26,881 nucleotides of DNA from a virus: positions 1 through 26,881 of IMG/VR virus record IMGVR_UViG_3300030098_003959, one strand, 5' to 3'. Position numbers and translations under genes: made by a program. Of this stretch, positions 12,074 to 20,695 are shown piece after piece. The first letter of the stretch is position 1, and the number at the start of each line of letters is the position of its first letter. Below the pieces are notes generated by a model that was not told where the DNA came from, ran no database searches, and saw nothing but the letters and a program-made list of their open reading frames with translations.

Positions 12074-15000
12074 TTATTCAAAAGAGGCAATGGTTCTTGT
12101 AACTACTGTTCCTCCTACATTTATTTTAACTTTTATTGCTCCATCAGCAGAATCCATGTAAATTGAAGATTTGTTAGTAGCTGGATCAGATGGTGTAGAA
12201 ATTGCATTTAATGTTAATACATCATCAAGCTCAAGAACACTTTGAATCTGTGCTTTACCAGCAACATCAAGTTTATAAGCACTATCTGGGCTTGACGTTC
12301 CAATTCCAACATTTCCAGCAGAGGTTAATCTCAGACGTTCACCATAAGAACTTCCATTATAAGTTCTCCATACATGATTTGCGTAAGCACTATATACTAC
12401 ATTTGCAGAGCTATCTGATAGCTCTATATATTTATTTGAGTTTGCAGAATCTCTTAATTTTTTTTGTGCTGGAATTAAAAAATCAGTGTGAACAACAGTT
12501 TTCGCAGCACTACCATCTAAAGTAAGATAAGGTGTTAAACCCCCACTACCATTATCACAGTAAAACACCATATCACCATCGTTAGTATTTTGATAAAAAG
12601 CCATGCTACCCGTACTGTTTATCATAGTCATGTTACCACCATCATGTTTAATGCTCATATCGCCACTAGTTCCAAATATAGCTAAAACATCATCTACAAA
12701 TCTAATATCTTTGTAAGCGTAAGTATTACCAACGCTACCATCTAATGTTATATAAGCAGTAACACCTCCACTACCATCATCACTTTGGAATATTATATCC
12801 TTATCGTCAGCTAAATTTCTTATATATAAATCATTAGTAGCGTTATCTATATAACTATTAGTAGCATCATGATATATTTCTAAATCAGACGCAGCACCAA
12901 AGGTAATTTTATCATTATCATTAACACTTATATTAGTTCCACCAGTAGTATTACCTAAAACTAAAACTTCTGCGAGAGTATCGGCTGTTCCAACTTGAGC
13001 ATCAACGTAGGCTTTTACACTTTCGGCTGTTGGAACATTATTTGCAGTAGCTCCACTCATTGTATCACTATCAAGCCAACCAGTTATTTCTACACCACCT
13101 TTTGCAATACCATCAGCATCAATAGTAAATCCAGCAACTGTACCTTTTGTTTTGTTTTGGTATTGTGAAAATAAATCATCTTGATTTATTAATAAAACAG
13201 AATCAGCACCAATATCTTCAGTTAAAGGAGTTGCAGTAACGCTTATTGAAGTATCTGAAGCTCCTTGATCAGAGCTTACATTTAAAGTCATTATTTCACC
13301 ATCATTGGAATTAACTAAATTTAAAGTGTCATTTGTTTTAAAAACAGCACTTCCAAGAGCATTGATTGGAACACTACTTAAAGACTTTTGATCTCTTGCT
13401 GTAATATTAGTTATTGTTCCAGTAAATGTTGTTCCAGCTTGGAATTTTATAATATTTGAACCCTCACAATCTAAATAAATACTATAATTCCCACTCGCTG
13501 TAATTGTTTCTGTTGTTCCTGAACTTCCAGCTTTTACCAATAAACTTCCAGCAGTAACTACAACTGTAAAGTTAATCTGATATGTAAGTCCTTGAGTTAG
13601 AACCGATTGTGTTAAATCACTTGTTGATCCTGTTGCAGTAAAAGAAGCCTTTTTTGCAGTTGTATCTATTGTCCAACCAGAACCTAAAGTCCAACCAGTA
13701 GCTACGTTAAAATTACCATTAACAGCTACATTGCTTCCTGTTGCTGGAACAGTTGCTCTCATATAAGCAACTTGACTGTTCATCATTAAAGCTCTATTTA
13801 TATTAGGAATGACTTTTGCCGAATCAATAGGATTATCATTTTGAGAACCTCCTAAACCCCCAAGATCATCTGTATTTGTTGTTGCAGTTAAAGAATCTCT
13901 AAGAATTTGATATCCTTCATAATCCCATTCATCATATAAAGTATAAAAACTTCCTCTTCTAAAAAAGTATTCTGGATCAGTTTCATTGCTTCTAGATTCT
14001 CTTAATCTTCCAATAGGATTAACATATCTAGGTCTAGTTGCAGCACCACTACTACCAGTTGCAGTTTGGTTTTTATTTTCTACACCTACAACTAATCTCA
14101 TGGATGGTGAAATTACAATTTGGATTTGACCAGTTAAAAATTCATCAATTAATATTTGAGTGAAAGTTTTTTCACCTGTTAAAACACCTCTACCCCATTT
14201 TCCTGTTACATTTGTTTTAACATAAGCTGAACCATTATAAACATCTAAATTACCTCTAGATGTATCGTATAAAGAATCCCCCCATAATAAATTTCCAAAA
14301 TTATACATTTCAGTATTGGTGCTATTGCTTACAAAAGTATTATAACTTGTTCCAAAAGAAGTGTTTGCACTATTACTTAATGCTTGTAAAAACCCTTTCA
14401 AAGGTGATAGCCAACCATAAGATATATCAGAATGATGTGATCCTGTATTATTAGGGCTGGAAGAACTATTAATTATAGTTACAGACCCTATTCCATTATT
14501 AATCAATCCAACACTATTATCCTGTAAAGAATTTGACCAAGAAACAGTACCTGAAGAAGTTGATCCACTACCATAAGGAACATTTGGATATGTAGATGTT
14601 GGATTCCATTTTATATAATTAGATGGAGAGTAAGCACTAAATCTACATTTAAAAGAACCCTGATTGCTACTGCTTGAACCAAAATGATCCATTCCAATAT
14701 AAAAATCCCACTCACCAGTTAAAGAAATATTGCTCCCAGAAGAATCTACAAACTGTATTTGTTGAGAAAAACCCACATAATCAGTTTCAACTAAATTATG
14801 TGAGCTAATAATATATCTTGGTGCTTCATTTCCTAGTGGAGTCCAATTAGCAGAATCTACCCAATAAAATGAATTTGAACTAGATTGATATTGCAGATAG
14901 TAAGTTGTTATTGTTCCACCATTATTTTGTGTACAATACAGATTAAATTTTATTTGCGCCCACCAACCCCCTGTGTGACCTTGAGTTAAACTAGAGCCAC

Positions 15001-16222
15001 TCATGTTCCATTCCCAATTTAAAGGGATAGATACAAAAAGATAATCGGCTGAAGATGGATTTGATATAGTACCTTGAAAAATATCTGAAAATGATCCACT
15101 TTGGTCTTGAGTTGTTATATCTCTTAAAAATGGAAAACCCCCATAATGGTTTTCACCATTTAAACTTAAAAAATTTGCTGTTACACTATGAATACTTGGA
15201 AGATAATTATATTTAGTACCCACTAGTTTGCTTATTTGATTTCCAGCAATAGTTTGCTCATATCTACTAGAATAAGTATCACCTAAATGGTCTTGACTTC
15301 CTTGATAAGCTCCATTTTTATTGTATTGTCTAGAATTAATATTATCAGGATTATCAATTAATCCAGCTTCATCAACAATATATTCTGGTATTTGAACAAT
15401 CCAAAACTCATGTTTCCAATAAGTAATTCTTGCACCCCAGTGCCTTAACATTTCTTTTAAAGCATCATAAGAATTTGCTGGTGTAAATTTTTCATTTTCA
15501 TCTTTAGTGTGAAACATTGATGCCTTACACTTAGTGAGACTTAATGGATCACTACTTTGTGAAGTGCTAGTCATTGTTCCATTGTACCAATTAACTGCTG
15601 TTGTAAACCCATAATCAATAGATACTCCTTCATCAGTGGTAGCACATCCTGTTTTTAAAAGTATTTCTTTTATCCAATAAATATAACTTGCAGGACCCCA
15701 GTACATGTTTTGTGGAGCATAGTTCCCTAATGTTCTTTCATTTAAAGGGATAGTGCTTCCAGTTGGAGTAGATGTATCTGATAAATCAACAAAATCTATT
15801 TCTTTTAATAATGCTAAACCATCAACAAAAACTAATTCTTGTTCATAAGGAAAAGACACATCTTCCCCAGCACCCAAATCCATAGCTAAAAATCCAGACC
15901 AAATAGGTTTTGTAGATGAATAAGTAGATGAAGTTGCTTTATATAAATGTAAATAAACTTCTTTTTCTTGATAAGTTGTTCTTAGCTGACTTACAAAAGT
16001 TTGTAAAGCAGTATCAACAACCATTAAAGGAAGTTTGCAATTAGAACTTAGTATTGGAGAAAAGCGATCATCTTGTTCTGTTTCATAAGTTATCACTGGA
16101 CCTCCAGCTCCTAATGTTATTTCACTTGCACTACCTGAATAATCTTTAAGAAAAATTTCCAAATAGTAATCAATATCATTACCACTTTTATATGAAGAAA
16201 AATATTTTTTCCCAAACGCCAT
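12074..16222 (-). CDS. Large tail tip/fibre protein with carbohydrate-binding-like domain
   Basis: This 1382-residue protein is the probable host-recognition device. The N-terminal half looks like a tail-tip or baseplate hub region (for example PIWSGFLAMDLG and YDALKEMLRHWGARI). A jelly-roll domain resembling CBM_4_9 occupies about residues 835-945 (NGNFNVATGWTLGSGW, then FTGTITNITARD). From about 1050 the sequence is fibre-like: VPTAESVKAYVDAQVG, then two related beta units with DGSGGVTAYITLDGS and NGSGGLTPYLTLDGS, and GNVGIGTSSPDSAYKLDVAG near 1304. I see no intramolecular chaperone (peptidase S74) at the C-terminus. It follows the tape measure gene by three bases. With no separate distal tail or tail-lysin gene here, this polypeptide may combine several tail-tip roles. 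Confidence 0.8.
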   Translation of the reverse strand: MAFGKKYFSSYKSGNDIDYYLEIFLKDYSGSASEITLGAGGPVITYETEQDDRFSPILSSNCKLPLMVVDTALQTFVSQLRTTYQEKEVYLHLYKATSSTYSSTKPIWSGFLAMDLGAGEDVSFPYEQELVFVDGLALLKEIDFVDLSDTSTPTGSTIPLNERTLGNYAPQNMYWGPASYIYWIKEILLKTGCATTDEGVSIDYGFTTAVNWYNGTMTSTSQSSDPLSLTKCKASMFHTKDENEKFTPANSYDALKEMLRHWGARITYWKHEFWIVQIPEYIVDEAGLIDNPDNINSRQYNKNGAYQGSQDHLGDTYSSRYEQTIAGNQISKLVGTKYNYLPSIHSVTANFLSLNGENHYGGFPFLRDITTQDQSGSFSDIFQGTISNPSSADYLFVSIPLNWEWNMSGSSLTQGHTGGWWAQIKFNLYCTQNNGGTITTYYLQYQSSSNSFYWVDSANWTPLGNEAPRYIISSHNLVETDYVGFSQQIQFVDSSGSNISLTGEWDFYIGMDHFGSSSSNQGSFKCRFSAYSPSNYIKWNPTSTYPNVPYGSGSTSSGTVSWSNSLQDNSVGLINNGIGSVTIINSSSSPNNTGSHHSDISYGWLSPLKGFLQALSNSANTSFGTSYNTFVSNSTNTEMYNFGNLLWGDSLYDTSRGNLDVYNGSAYVKTNVTGKWGRGVLTGEKTFTQILIDEFLTGQIQIVISPSMRLVVGVENKNQTATGSSGAATRPRYVNPIGRLRESRSNETDPEYFFRRGSFYTLYDEWDYEGYQILRDSLTATTNTDDLGGLGGSQNDNPIDSAKVIPNINRALMMNSQVAYMRATVPATGSNVAVNGNFNVATGWTLGSGWTIDTTAKKASFTATGSTSDLTQSVLTQGLTYQINFTVVVTAGSLLVKAGSSGTTETITASGNYSIYLDCEGSNIIKFQAGTTFTGTITNITARDQKSLSSVPINALGSAVFKTNDTLNLVNSNDGEIMTLNVSSDQGASDTSISVTATPLTEDIGADSVLLINQDDLFSQYQNKTKGTVAGFTIDADGIAKGGVEITGWLDSDTMSGATANNVPTAESVKAYVDAQVGTADTLAEVLVLGNTTGGTNISVNDNDKITFGAASDLEIYHDATNSYIDNATNDLYIRNLADDKDIIFQSDDGSGGVTAYITLDGSVGNTYAYKDIRFVDDVLAIFGTSGDMSIKHDGGNMTMINSTGSMAFYQNTNDGDMVFYCDNGSGGLTPYLTLDGSAAKTVVHTDFLIPAQKKLRDSANSNKYIELSDSSANVVYSAYANHVWRTYNGSSYGERLRLTSAGNVGIGTSSPDSAYKLDVAGKAQIQSVLELDDVLTLNAISTPSDPATNKSSIYMDSADGAIKVKINVGGTVVTRTIASFE

Positions 16223-16225
16223 AAC

Positions 16226-18025
16226 TTAAACAGCTCTTTGTCTAGTTAAACCACCTCTTTGATTACTTATAAATATATCATTCCCACTTATACGTCCAAA
16301 CACCTCAACTTGTTGGCTTCCCCCATTAATCATTCCTTTTAATTTATCTAAAGGAGCAACAACCTCAGGATTTGAAGCACTTGTTCCAGCTCCCTCTCCA
16401 ACCAGAGCCATTGTTGGTCCTGTTACTAAGCCTCCATTTGCTAATCCTAAAACACCAGCTTTAGCAGCTTGGAAAGCTGTTTTGTATTTAGTAACATCAA
16501 AACCAAATAAAGATTTAATAACAAGAGAAACAGCTAATTGAACTAATAATTGTTTTATAGATTGTTTTATATTTTCAATAAATCCCTTAAAAAACCCATC
16601 TGTACTATAAGCAGCACTTGTCATAGCACTTGACATAATGTTTTCAAACATTGTCATTGCAGCATTAAATTCTTTTTGTTTTTGAGTTAATTCTTTTATT
16701 TTTCCACCAATTTGATTAAGAGGACCAATAAAAGCTTTTGGATTCATAGCACTTAAAAATGGTATTTTTCCAGTGTCAAAATTAAGTCCTCCTGTAAATA
16801 ATTTGGATGCTCCACTTAATTCTTTAAAATTAGTAGCTAACTCTTTTATTATATCACTAAATGATTTAAATTCTAATTCTGGTAAATCTTTTCCAGTAGC
16901 TACAATACCAGCCATTTGAGCACCAAATTTTATTAATGCATCACCTCCAGGCATTTTTATTGCTTTCATTGCAGCACCAAAAGCAGTAAAAAAAGAAGCA
17001 TCAAAATCATTTGCTACTAAATTTATAATTCTATTTATTATTTGGTTTAAATTATTATATAATAAAACAAAAGCTGAAGAGAGAGCCATAACTAAGCCAG
17101 CTGTACTAAATAAAAATGGAATTAAATTTAATGATACTAATCTAATAAATGTTCCAAATAAATTTAAAACAGGACCTAAAGCAAATGCTATAGCTCCCCA
17201 TTCTAAAGCATTTTGTTTTTGAGCTGCATTTAAATTAGTAAAATTTTTAACTACATTTCTACCCCAAGCTAATAATTTTTGAGCAAGTGGTAGTAAATGA
17301 GTTCCTAATTCTATTGCTAAATCATTTATTTCTCCTAATAAAATTCTAGTTTGATTTGCAAAACTACCAGATGTTCTTGAAAAATCACCTACTGCTTTTG
17401 AACTTTGTTTTAATGCTAATTGATATGTTAAAGTAGCTTTTGCAACTCTATCTAATTCTTTAAAAACTAAGCCTTGATCTTTTGCAAATTCTTTTAAATC
17501 AGCTTCTGTTATTGCAATTCCCAATGATTTTATAGACTCCCTTTCTCCTAATAAAGCTTTTGTTAAAGCTAAAGAAGCTCCTTCAGCACCACCAGAAAAA
17601 TTTGTAAATGAAGCTAAATCAACAGCTAATTCATTTACTTGTTTTGATAAATCTAAAGCTTCTTTTTCTGTAAAACCAAATCCAACTAATAAATCACCAG
17701 TGTCACTAAGTAATTGTTTAGCAGATTTACTTGATAATCCAAAAGATTGTTTAAATGTTCTTGCTGTTTGTTCTGCTTCATGTTGTATGCTACTAAATAC
17801 TGTTTTAAATTTTGAATTTGTTTCTTCAAAATCAGAAGCCATTTTTATAGCAGCAACGCCAAGTCCAGCTAAAGGCACTGTAACATTTCTGGTTAGTGTT
17901 TGTCCAGTGCGTTGCATAGAAGCACCAAATTTACCAATGCTTCTTTGTGCTTTTTTCATAGCTCGATCAAATCCTTTTAGATTTGCACCAAACATAATAG
18001 TCAAAAATCCTACTGATTTACCCAT
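16226..18025 (-). CDS. Tail tape measure protein
   Basis: This 599-residue protein has the TP901-type tape measure start: MGKSVGFLTIMFGANLKG, RAMKKAQRSIGKFG and IKMASDFEETNSKFKTVF (about residues 59-76), then a long Ala/Lys/Leu helical region with hydrophobic segments around 285-320 and 490-515. It sets tail length and helps DNA entry. At about 0.15 nm per residue it predicts a tail near 90 nm, so a siphovirus is likely. The C-terminal ANGGLVTGPTMALVGEG is a recurrent ending of tape measure proteins. It follows the tail-assembly chaperones, as in other siphophages. Confidence 0.93.
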   Translation of the reverse strand: MGKSVGFLTIMFGANLKGFDRAMKKAQRSIGKFGASMQRTGQTLTRNVTVPLAGLGVAAIKMASDFEETNSKFKTVFSSIQHEAEQTARTFKQSFGLSSKSAKQLLSDTGDLLVGFGFTEKEALDLSKQVNELAVDLASFTNFSGGAEGASLALTKALLGERESIKSLGIAITEADLKEFAKDQGLVFKELDRVAKATLTYQLALKQSSKAVGDFSRTSGSFANQTRILLGEINDLAIELGTHLLPLAQKLLAWGRNVVKNFTNLNAAQKQNALEWGAIAFALGPVLNLFGTFIRLVSLNLIPFLFSTAGLVMALSSAFVLLYNNLNQIINRIINLVANDFDASFFTAFGAAMKAIKMPGGDALIKFGAQMAGIVATGKDLPELEFKSFSDIIKELATNFKELSGASKLFTGGLNFDTGKIPFLSAMNPKAFIGPLNQIGGKIKELTQKQKEFNAAMTMFENIMSSAMTSAAYSTDGFFKGFIENIKQSIKQLLVQLAVSLVIKSLFGFDVTKYKTAFQAAKAGVLGLANGGLVTGPTMALVGEGAGTSASNPEVVAPLDKLKGMINGGSQQVEVFGRISGNDIFISNQRGGLTRQRAV

Positions 18026-18684
18026 TTATCTTTTTTTATGATTTGACATTTTTTTAATAAATTCAGCTTTTGCCTTCAATTTTTCGTAATCTATCTTTTT
18101 ATCATTTTTGTCCCATTCAAACTCTATCAAGTCAGTTGGCTTTAACTTTTTGCCTTTTGCTATTTGTATATTAAGCAATAAAGTTGTAGACCACCTTACT
18201 CTTTCCCACCTTCCTCTTTCTCTTATGTTTTCAAGCTCATAAAAGCCATCTAACTTGTTCCAAAAATGTTTAGGAAGGTAGTCATAAAACTCTTCAACTC
18301 CCATTCCTAAATAACCGAATGCAATTTTTTCTAAATCACGCCAAGAAAGTTTTTTATCTACTTCTTGGCTTTCGGCTTTTTTTCATTATTGCCTCCCATT
18401 TGTTCAGTTAAAATTTCCATAGCTCTTCCAATACTATCAAAATCTCCATCTATTAAATCAGCTAAGTCATCAACTGTTAATTCGCATTCTTGTTTTGCAG
18501 CTCTATAACCATCTTCAACACCACAATAGATTAAAGTTAAAGCATCATCTAAAGTCATATCAGTTCCAAGTTTATCCAAATCTTGTAAAGATGTTTTAGT
18601 TTTTGATGAGTATTTACGCAAAGCATTGAATCCAAATTTAATAGGTAGCTTTTTTTTATTTATTTCTATAAAAGTATAATTCAT
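18026..18684 (-). CDS. Tail-assembly chaperone, frameshifted long form (gpGT-like)
   Basis: This is the product of a -1 frameshift at A AAA AAG (18382-18376). The first 103 residues are those of the short form, followed by 116 residues from the -1 frame that begin AESQEVDKKLSWRDLEKIAF, for 219 in all. The -1 frame is open from the slip site to the stop at 18026. Its only ATG (18304) lies about 70 bases downstream, after sequence that already codes for LSWRDLEKIAFGYLG, a typical start of the T domain. In siphophages the long form brings tail tube subunits to the tape measure protein. If read alone from 18304 the second part would be a 92-residue protein, which I consider less likely. Confidence 0.85.
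18340..18397 (-). promoter_or_regulatory. Programmed -1 frameshift signal (SD-like, slippery site, hairpin)
   Basis: Three elements occur in order on the minus strand. GGGAGG (18397-18392) resembles a Shine-Dalgarno stimulator. After nine bases comes the heptamer A AAA AAG in the correct zero-frame phase (18382-18376). After six more bases an 8-base-pair perfect stem, GCCAAGAA (18369-18362) with TTCTTGGC (18347-18340), extended by a G-U, closes a loop that includes the zero-frame stop. This is the design of the E. coli dnaX frameshift site with nearly the same spacings. Confidence 0.88.
18358..18684 (-). CDS. Tail-assembly chaperone, short form (gpG-like)
   Basis: This 108-residue protein, encoded between the tail tube and tape measure genes, fits the G/GTA-TAC type of chaperone. 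NYTFIEINKKKLPIKFGFNA (2-21), then LRKYSSKTKTSLQDL, TLDDALTLIYCGVEDGYR (about 45-62) and LADLIDGDFDSIGRAMEIL give the helical TAC fold. The short form is normally made in excess over the frameshifted form. The zero-frame stop TAG (18360-18358) sits in the loop of the downstream hairpin. The start is right after a pair of alternative hairpins. Confidence 0.85.
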   Translation of the reverse strand: MNYTFIEINKKKLPIKFGFNALRKYSSKTKTSLQDLDKLGTDMTLDDALTLIYCGVEDGYRAAKQECELTVDDLADLIDGDFDSIGRAMEILTEQMGGNNEKKPKAKK

Positions 18685-18744
18685 TTTTGTTTAGTTTTTA
18701 AAAGGATCATAGCAAAGGCACTAAACAAAATAGCGCCAATGCTA
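18685..18744 (-). promoter_or_regulatory. Two mutually exclusive hairpins between tail tube and chaperone genes
   Basis: On the minus strand TAGCATTGGCGCTA (18744-18731) can pair with TAGTGCCTTTGCTA (18723-18710) as 7 plus 5 base pairs around a 2x2 internal loop. This is followed by only four T bases, a weak terminator form. An alternative perfect 11-base-pair stem joins TTTTGTTTAGT (18730-18720) with ACTAAACAAAA (18695-18685), the bases just before the ATG at 18684. The two structures share bases and cannot coexist. The layout fits attenuation after the highly expressed tail tube gene, with control of chaperone translation. Confidence 0.5.
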
Positions 18745-18756
18745 ATCACCTAAATT

Positions 18757-19194
18757 TTAGACTTCAGTTCTTGTTAATGGTCCTGTGCCCTCTATTGTGA
18801 AAGAATAAGTCGCAGTATCCTCAGTCCCACCAGTTAAACTCATTGATGTTATATATCCTTGACCTGTATAATAATTATCATCAGTTGCTTGGTTATCACC
18901 AAACATAAATGTAACTGATTGTCTTGCATTTAATACATTATCATAGATTAAATCATCAGCACCATCAGTAACATCAGTTCCACCACCAGTAGTCCAAGCA
19001 TAAGCTCCATCTACATCTAAAGAATAATCTCTAACTCCTTCTAAAACTTCCTTAAATCCAGCAGATTCTTTATTTGTAATCTCTCTAGTTGATTGATTTA
19101 TATTTAAAGTGCAATTTTGAGCATAAGCAACAAGATTAGTTTGTCCACTATTACCACTATACACTTTTAATTCTGTTCCATTTAAAATAGCCAT
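18757..19194 (-). CDS. Major tail tube protein
   Basis: This 145-residue protein resembles TP901-1/gp13-type tail tube proteins: MAILNGTELKVYSG, then NCTLNINQSTREITNKESAG (24-45, the strand and N-T-K-E-S-A-G pattern typical of the family), FKEVLEGVRDYSLDVDGAYAW and a C-terminal strand pair ending TATYSFTIEGTGPLT. It polymerises into the tube around the tape measure protein. Its codons look well used and it is followed by hairpins that could end or reduce transcription, as expected for one of the most abundant virion proteins. Confidence 0.88.
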   Translation of the reverse strand: MAILNGTELKVYSGNSGQTNLVAYAQNCTLNINQSTREITNKESAGFKEVLEGVRDYSLDVDGAYAWTTGGGTDVTDGADDLIYDNVLNARQSVTFMFGDNQATDDNYYTGQGYITSMSLTGGTEDTATYSFTIEGTGPLTRTEV

Positions 19195-19216
19195 TTTCTT
19201 TTATTTTTTTAATTAA

Positions 19217-19387
19217 TTAATTAGTTTCTTCGGCATCTTTTTCTTTTGCCTTTTTTTCTTTTTTTTCTTTTAAGTAACCATTCTCTTTTAAAAAAGCAAT
19301 AGTTTCTTCATTTTTTATTTCTATTTCTTCACCAGCCTTAATAATTCGTCCAGCAAATCTCCAGTTTTTATTTAATTTTATTTTCAT
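19217..19387 (-). CDS. Small basic/acidic tail-region protein
   Basis: I start this gene at the ATG at 19387, giving 56 residues beginning MKIKLNKNWRFAGRIIKAGE. An upstream ATG (19429) would overlap the previous gene by 32 bases and adds a poor leader. The first 35 residues form a compact strand-turn-strand unit (with EEIEIKNEET) and the end is a charged helix with many Lys and Glu. Similar short proteins of unknown function occur between tail completion and tail tube genes in other phages. It may be a minor head-tail joining component. Confidence 0.6.
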   Translation of the reverse strand: MKIKLNKNWRFAGRIIKAGEEIEIKNEETIAFLKENGYLKEKKEKKAKEKDAEETN

Positions 19388-19397
19388 ATCTTTTATT

Positions 19398-19814
19398 TTA
19401 AGTTGTAGGATTAATTTGTCTAATCTCAAAATCTAAGGCTTTTCTGTAAATACCAGCATCTCCACTGGTATCATCAAAAATATCATTATAACTTTGAAAT
19501 TGACTTGATTGTATTTGTTCACCCCCATAAGTTCCTTCATTAATTCTATCCATTGCAACTCTAACTTTTTGTGCTAAATCAGATGCTTGTGAATAAGTTT
19601 CACTATAACAACTTATCATCACATCATTTGTATCTAATGTTGAAACCCCATCTTTTGTGTCATTTGGACTTACACCAGTAACATCATAAATAATAAATGG
19701 AAATGTAGTTGTTTGAGGTGCTACATTAGGAAATATTCTTGCTCCTACTAAGTCAAAAACATCACCACTTCCTCCATTGTATAAAATATTATATATTGAT
19801 TTTCCTATTTGCAT
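19398..19814 (-). CDS. Tail completion protein (DUF3168-like)
   Basis: This 138-residue protein shows the DUF3168/gp17-like layout: MQIGKSIYNILYNG, VGARIFPNVAPQTTTFPFIIYDV (in two pieces around 23-45), then MISCYSETYSQASDLAQKV and FEIRQINPT at the end. These proteins cap the tail at the head-tail interface. It lies between the gp10-like gene and the tail tube gene, which is the usual order in HK97-like phages. Confidence 0.85.
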   Translation of the reverse strand: MQIGKSIYNILYNGGSGDVFDLVGARIFPNVAPQTTTFPFIIYDVTGVSPNDTKDGVSTLDTNDVMISCYSETYSQASDLAQKVRVAMDRINEGTYGGEQIQSSQFQSYNDIFDDTSGDAGIYRKALDFEIRQINPTT

Positions 19815-19817
19815 TTT

Positions 19818-20369
19818 TTAATATCCTAAAGTACCATATTTTTTTGTGCGCTTCATATGATTATTTATTAATCTTTCCATAACAGTATTTGCATCCTTTC
19901 TAGCATTTGCATTTACAATAGATTTTGTTGCTTCAAAAGCTGGAGCCATAAAAGGCTGATTTTCTCCAAAACCTTTTCCACCAAATTTCACTTCACTTCC
20001 AAATTCTACCCATGCACCATAAAACCCTGATTTGCTATACATTTTTTTCTTATTATCACCTTTGTAATTTTGATCCTTTTTTGCAAATCTTCCTCTAACT
20101 CTAGGACCAATATATCCACCCATTGCTTTTCTACTTGCTCTAGTGCTAAAAAAACCTATACTTCTAGATAATTGTCCTGTACCTTTTTTACTAGAATTTA
20201 TTGCATTTGCATTAATTTGTGCTTGTCTTTGCATTGGTTTACTTGTTTCTTTCCAAAATGCATTCCATGCTTTGCCTTCACCATTTTTTATTTGCTTTGG
20301 TAGTTTTTCAAACATTTTTTGAATTTCCTTAACACCAAAAACTTCTACACCTTGTCTAGTAATCGCCAT
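19818..20369 (-). CDS. HK97 gp10-like tail component
   Basis: This 183-residue protein begins MAITRQGVEVFGVKEIQK and carries AWNAFWKETSKPMQRQAQ, a basic middle with TGQLSRSIGF (a segment widely shared by gp10-like proteins), YGAWVEFGSE and FMAPAFEATK (about 147-156). The GAWVEFG and PF..PA segments are family hallmarks. It takes part in joining tail to head. The middle is unusually Lys/Arg/Gly-rich (about 90-125), which may be a loop insertion. The ATG overlaps the preceding stop by one base. Confidence 0.88.
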   Translation of the reverse strand: MAITRQGVEVFGVKEIQKMFEKLPKQIKNGEGKAWNAFWKETSKPMQRQAQINANAINSSKKGTGQLSRSIGFFSTRASRKAMGGYIGPRVRGRFAKKDQNYKGDNKKKMYSKSGFYGAWVEFGSEVKFGGKGFGENQPFMAPAFEATKSIVNANARKDANTVMERLINNHMKRTKKYGTLGY

Positions 20370-20695
20370 TAGTCTTTATTTTCACAAATTATTTCTAAAA
20401 ACGCTGTTCTTCCATCAATTTGATTTATAACTTTAGGAAAATAATCCTTGCTATCATAAACAAATTTTGATTGTAAAGATACGCTACTCACATCTAAATT
20501 TCTAATATATATATGTAATTTAGTCATTCCAGTTATTTTACTAGATTCATCCATTTTTTCTGTACCACCTTTCCATTCAATAGCAGCCCACACAGTCCTA
20601 AAAATTTCATAAGCTCTAACTAACTCTCCATAGCTATTTCTAGATGTTGTAACATTATAAATGCTAACTCTTCTATCTAACTCGCCTATTGTCAT
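20369..20695 (-). CDS. Head-closure/stopper protein (SPP1 gp16-like)
   Basis: This 108-residue beta-rich protein has the small barrel pattern MTIGELDRRVSIYN, TRNSYGELVRAYEIFRTVWA (21-40) and WKGGTEKMDESSKITG. The motif D-R-R-V-x-I, then S-Y-G-E-x-V and V-W-A, is characteristic of head-closure (Ad1/gp16-like) proteins that stop DNA leaking after packaging. It overlaps the gp6-like gene by four bases. Confidence 0.85.
   Translation of the reverse strand: MTIGELDRRVSIYNVTTSRNSYGELVRAYEIFRTVWAAIEWKGGTEKMDESSKITGMTKLHIYIRNLDVSSVSLQSKFVYDSKDYFPKVINQIDGRTAFLEIICENKD

Noticed and set aside
12074-12500. Peptidase S74 self-cleaving chaperone at the end of the tail fibre
   Set aside because: The GIGTSSP motif often precedes such a domain, but only about 60 residues follow it and they lack the S74 catalytic segments.
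18026-18304. Independent 92-residue gene between chaperone and tape measure
   Set aside because: Coding sequence of the same frame extends upstream of its ATG to the slippery site, so it is read as the frameshift extension.
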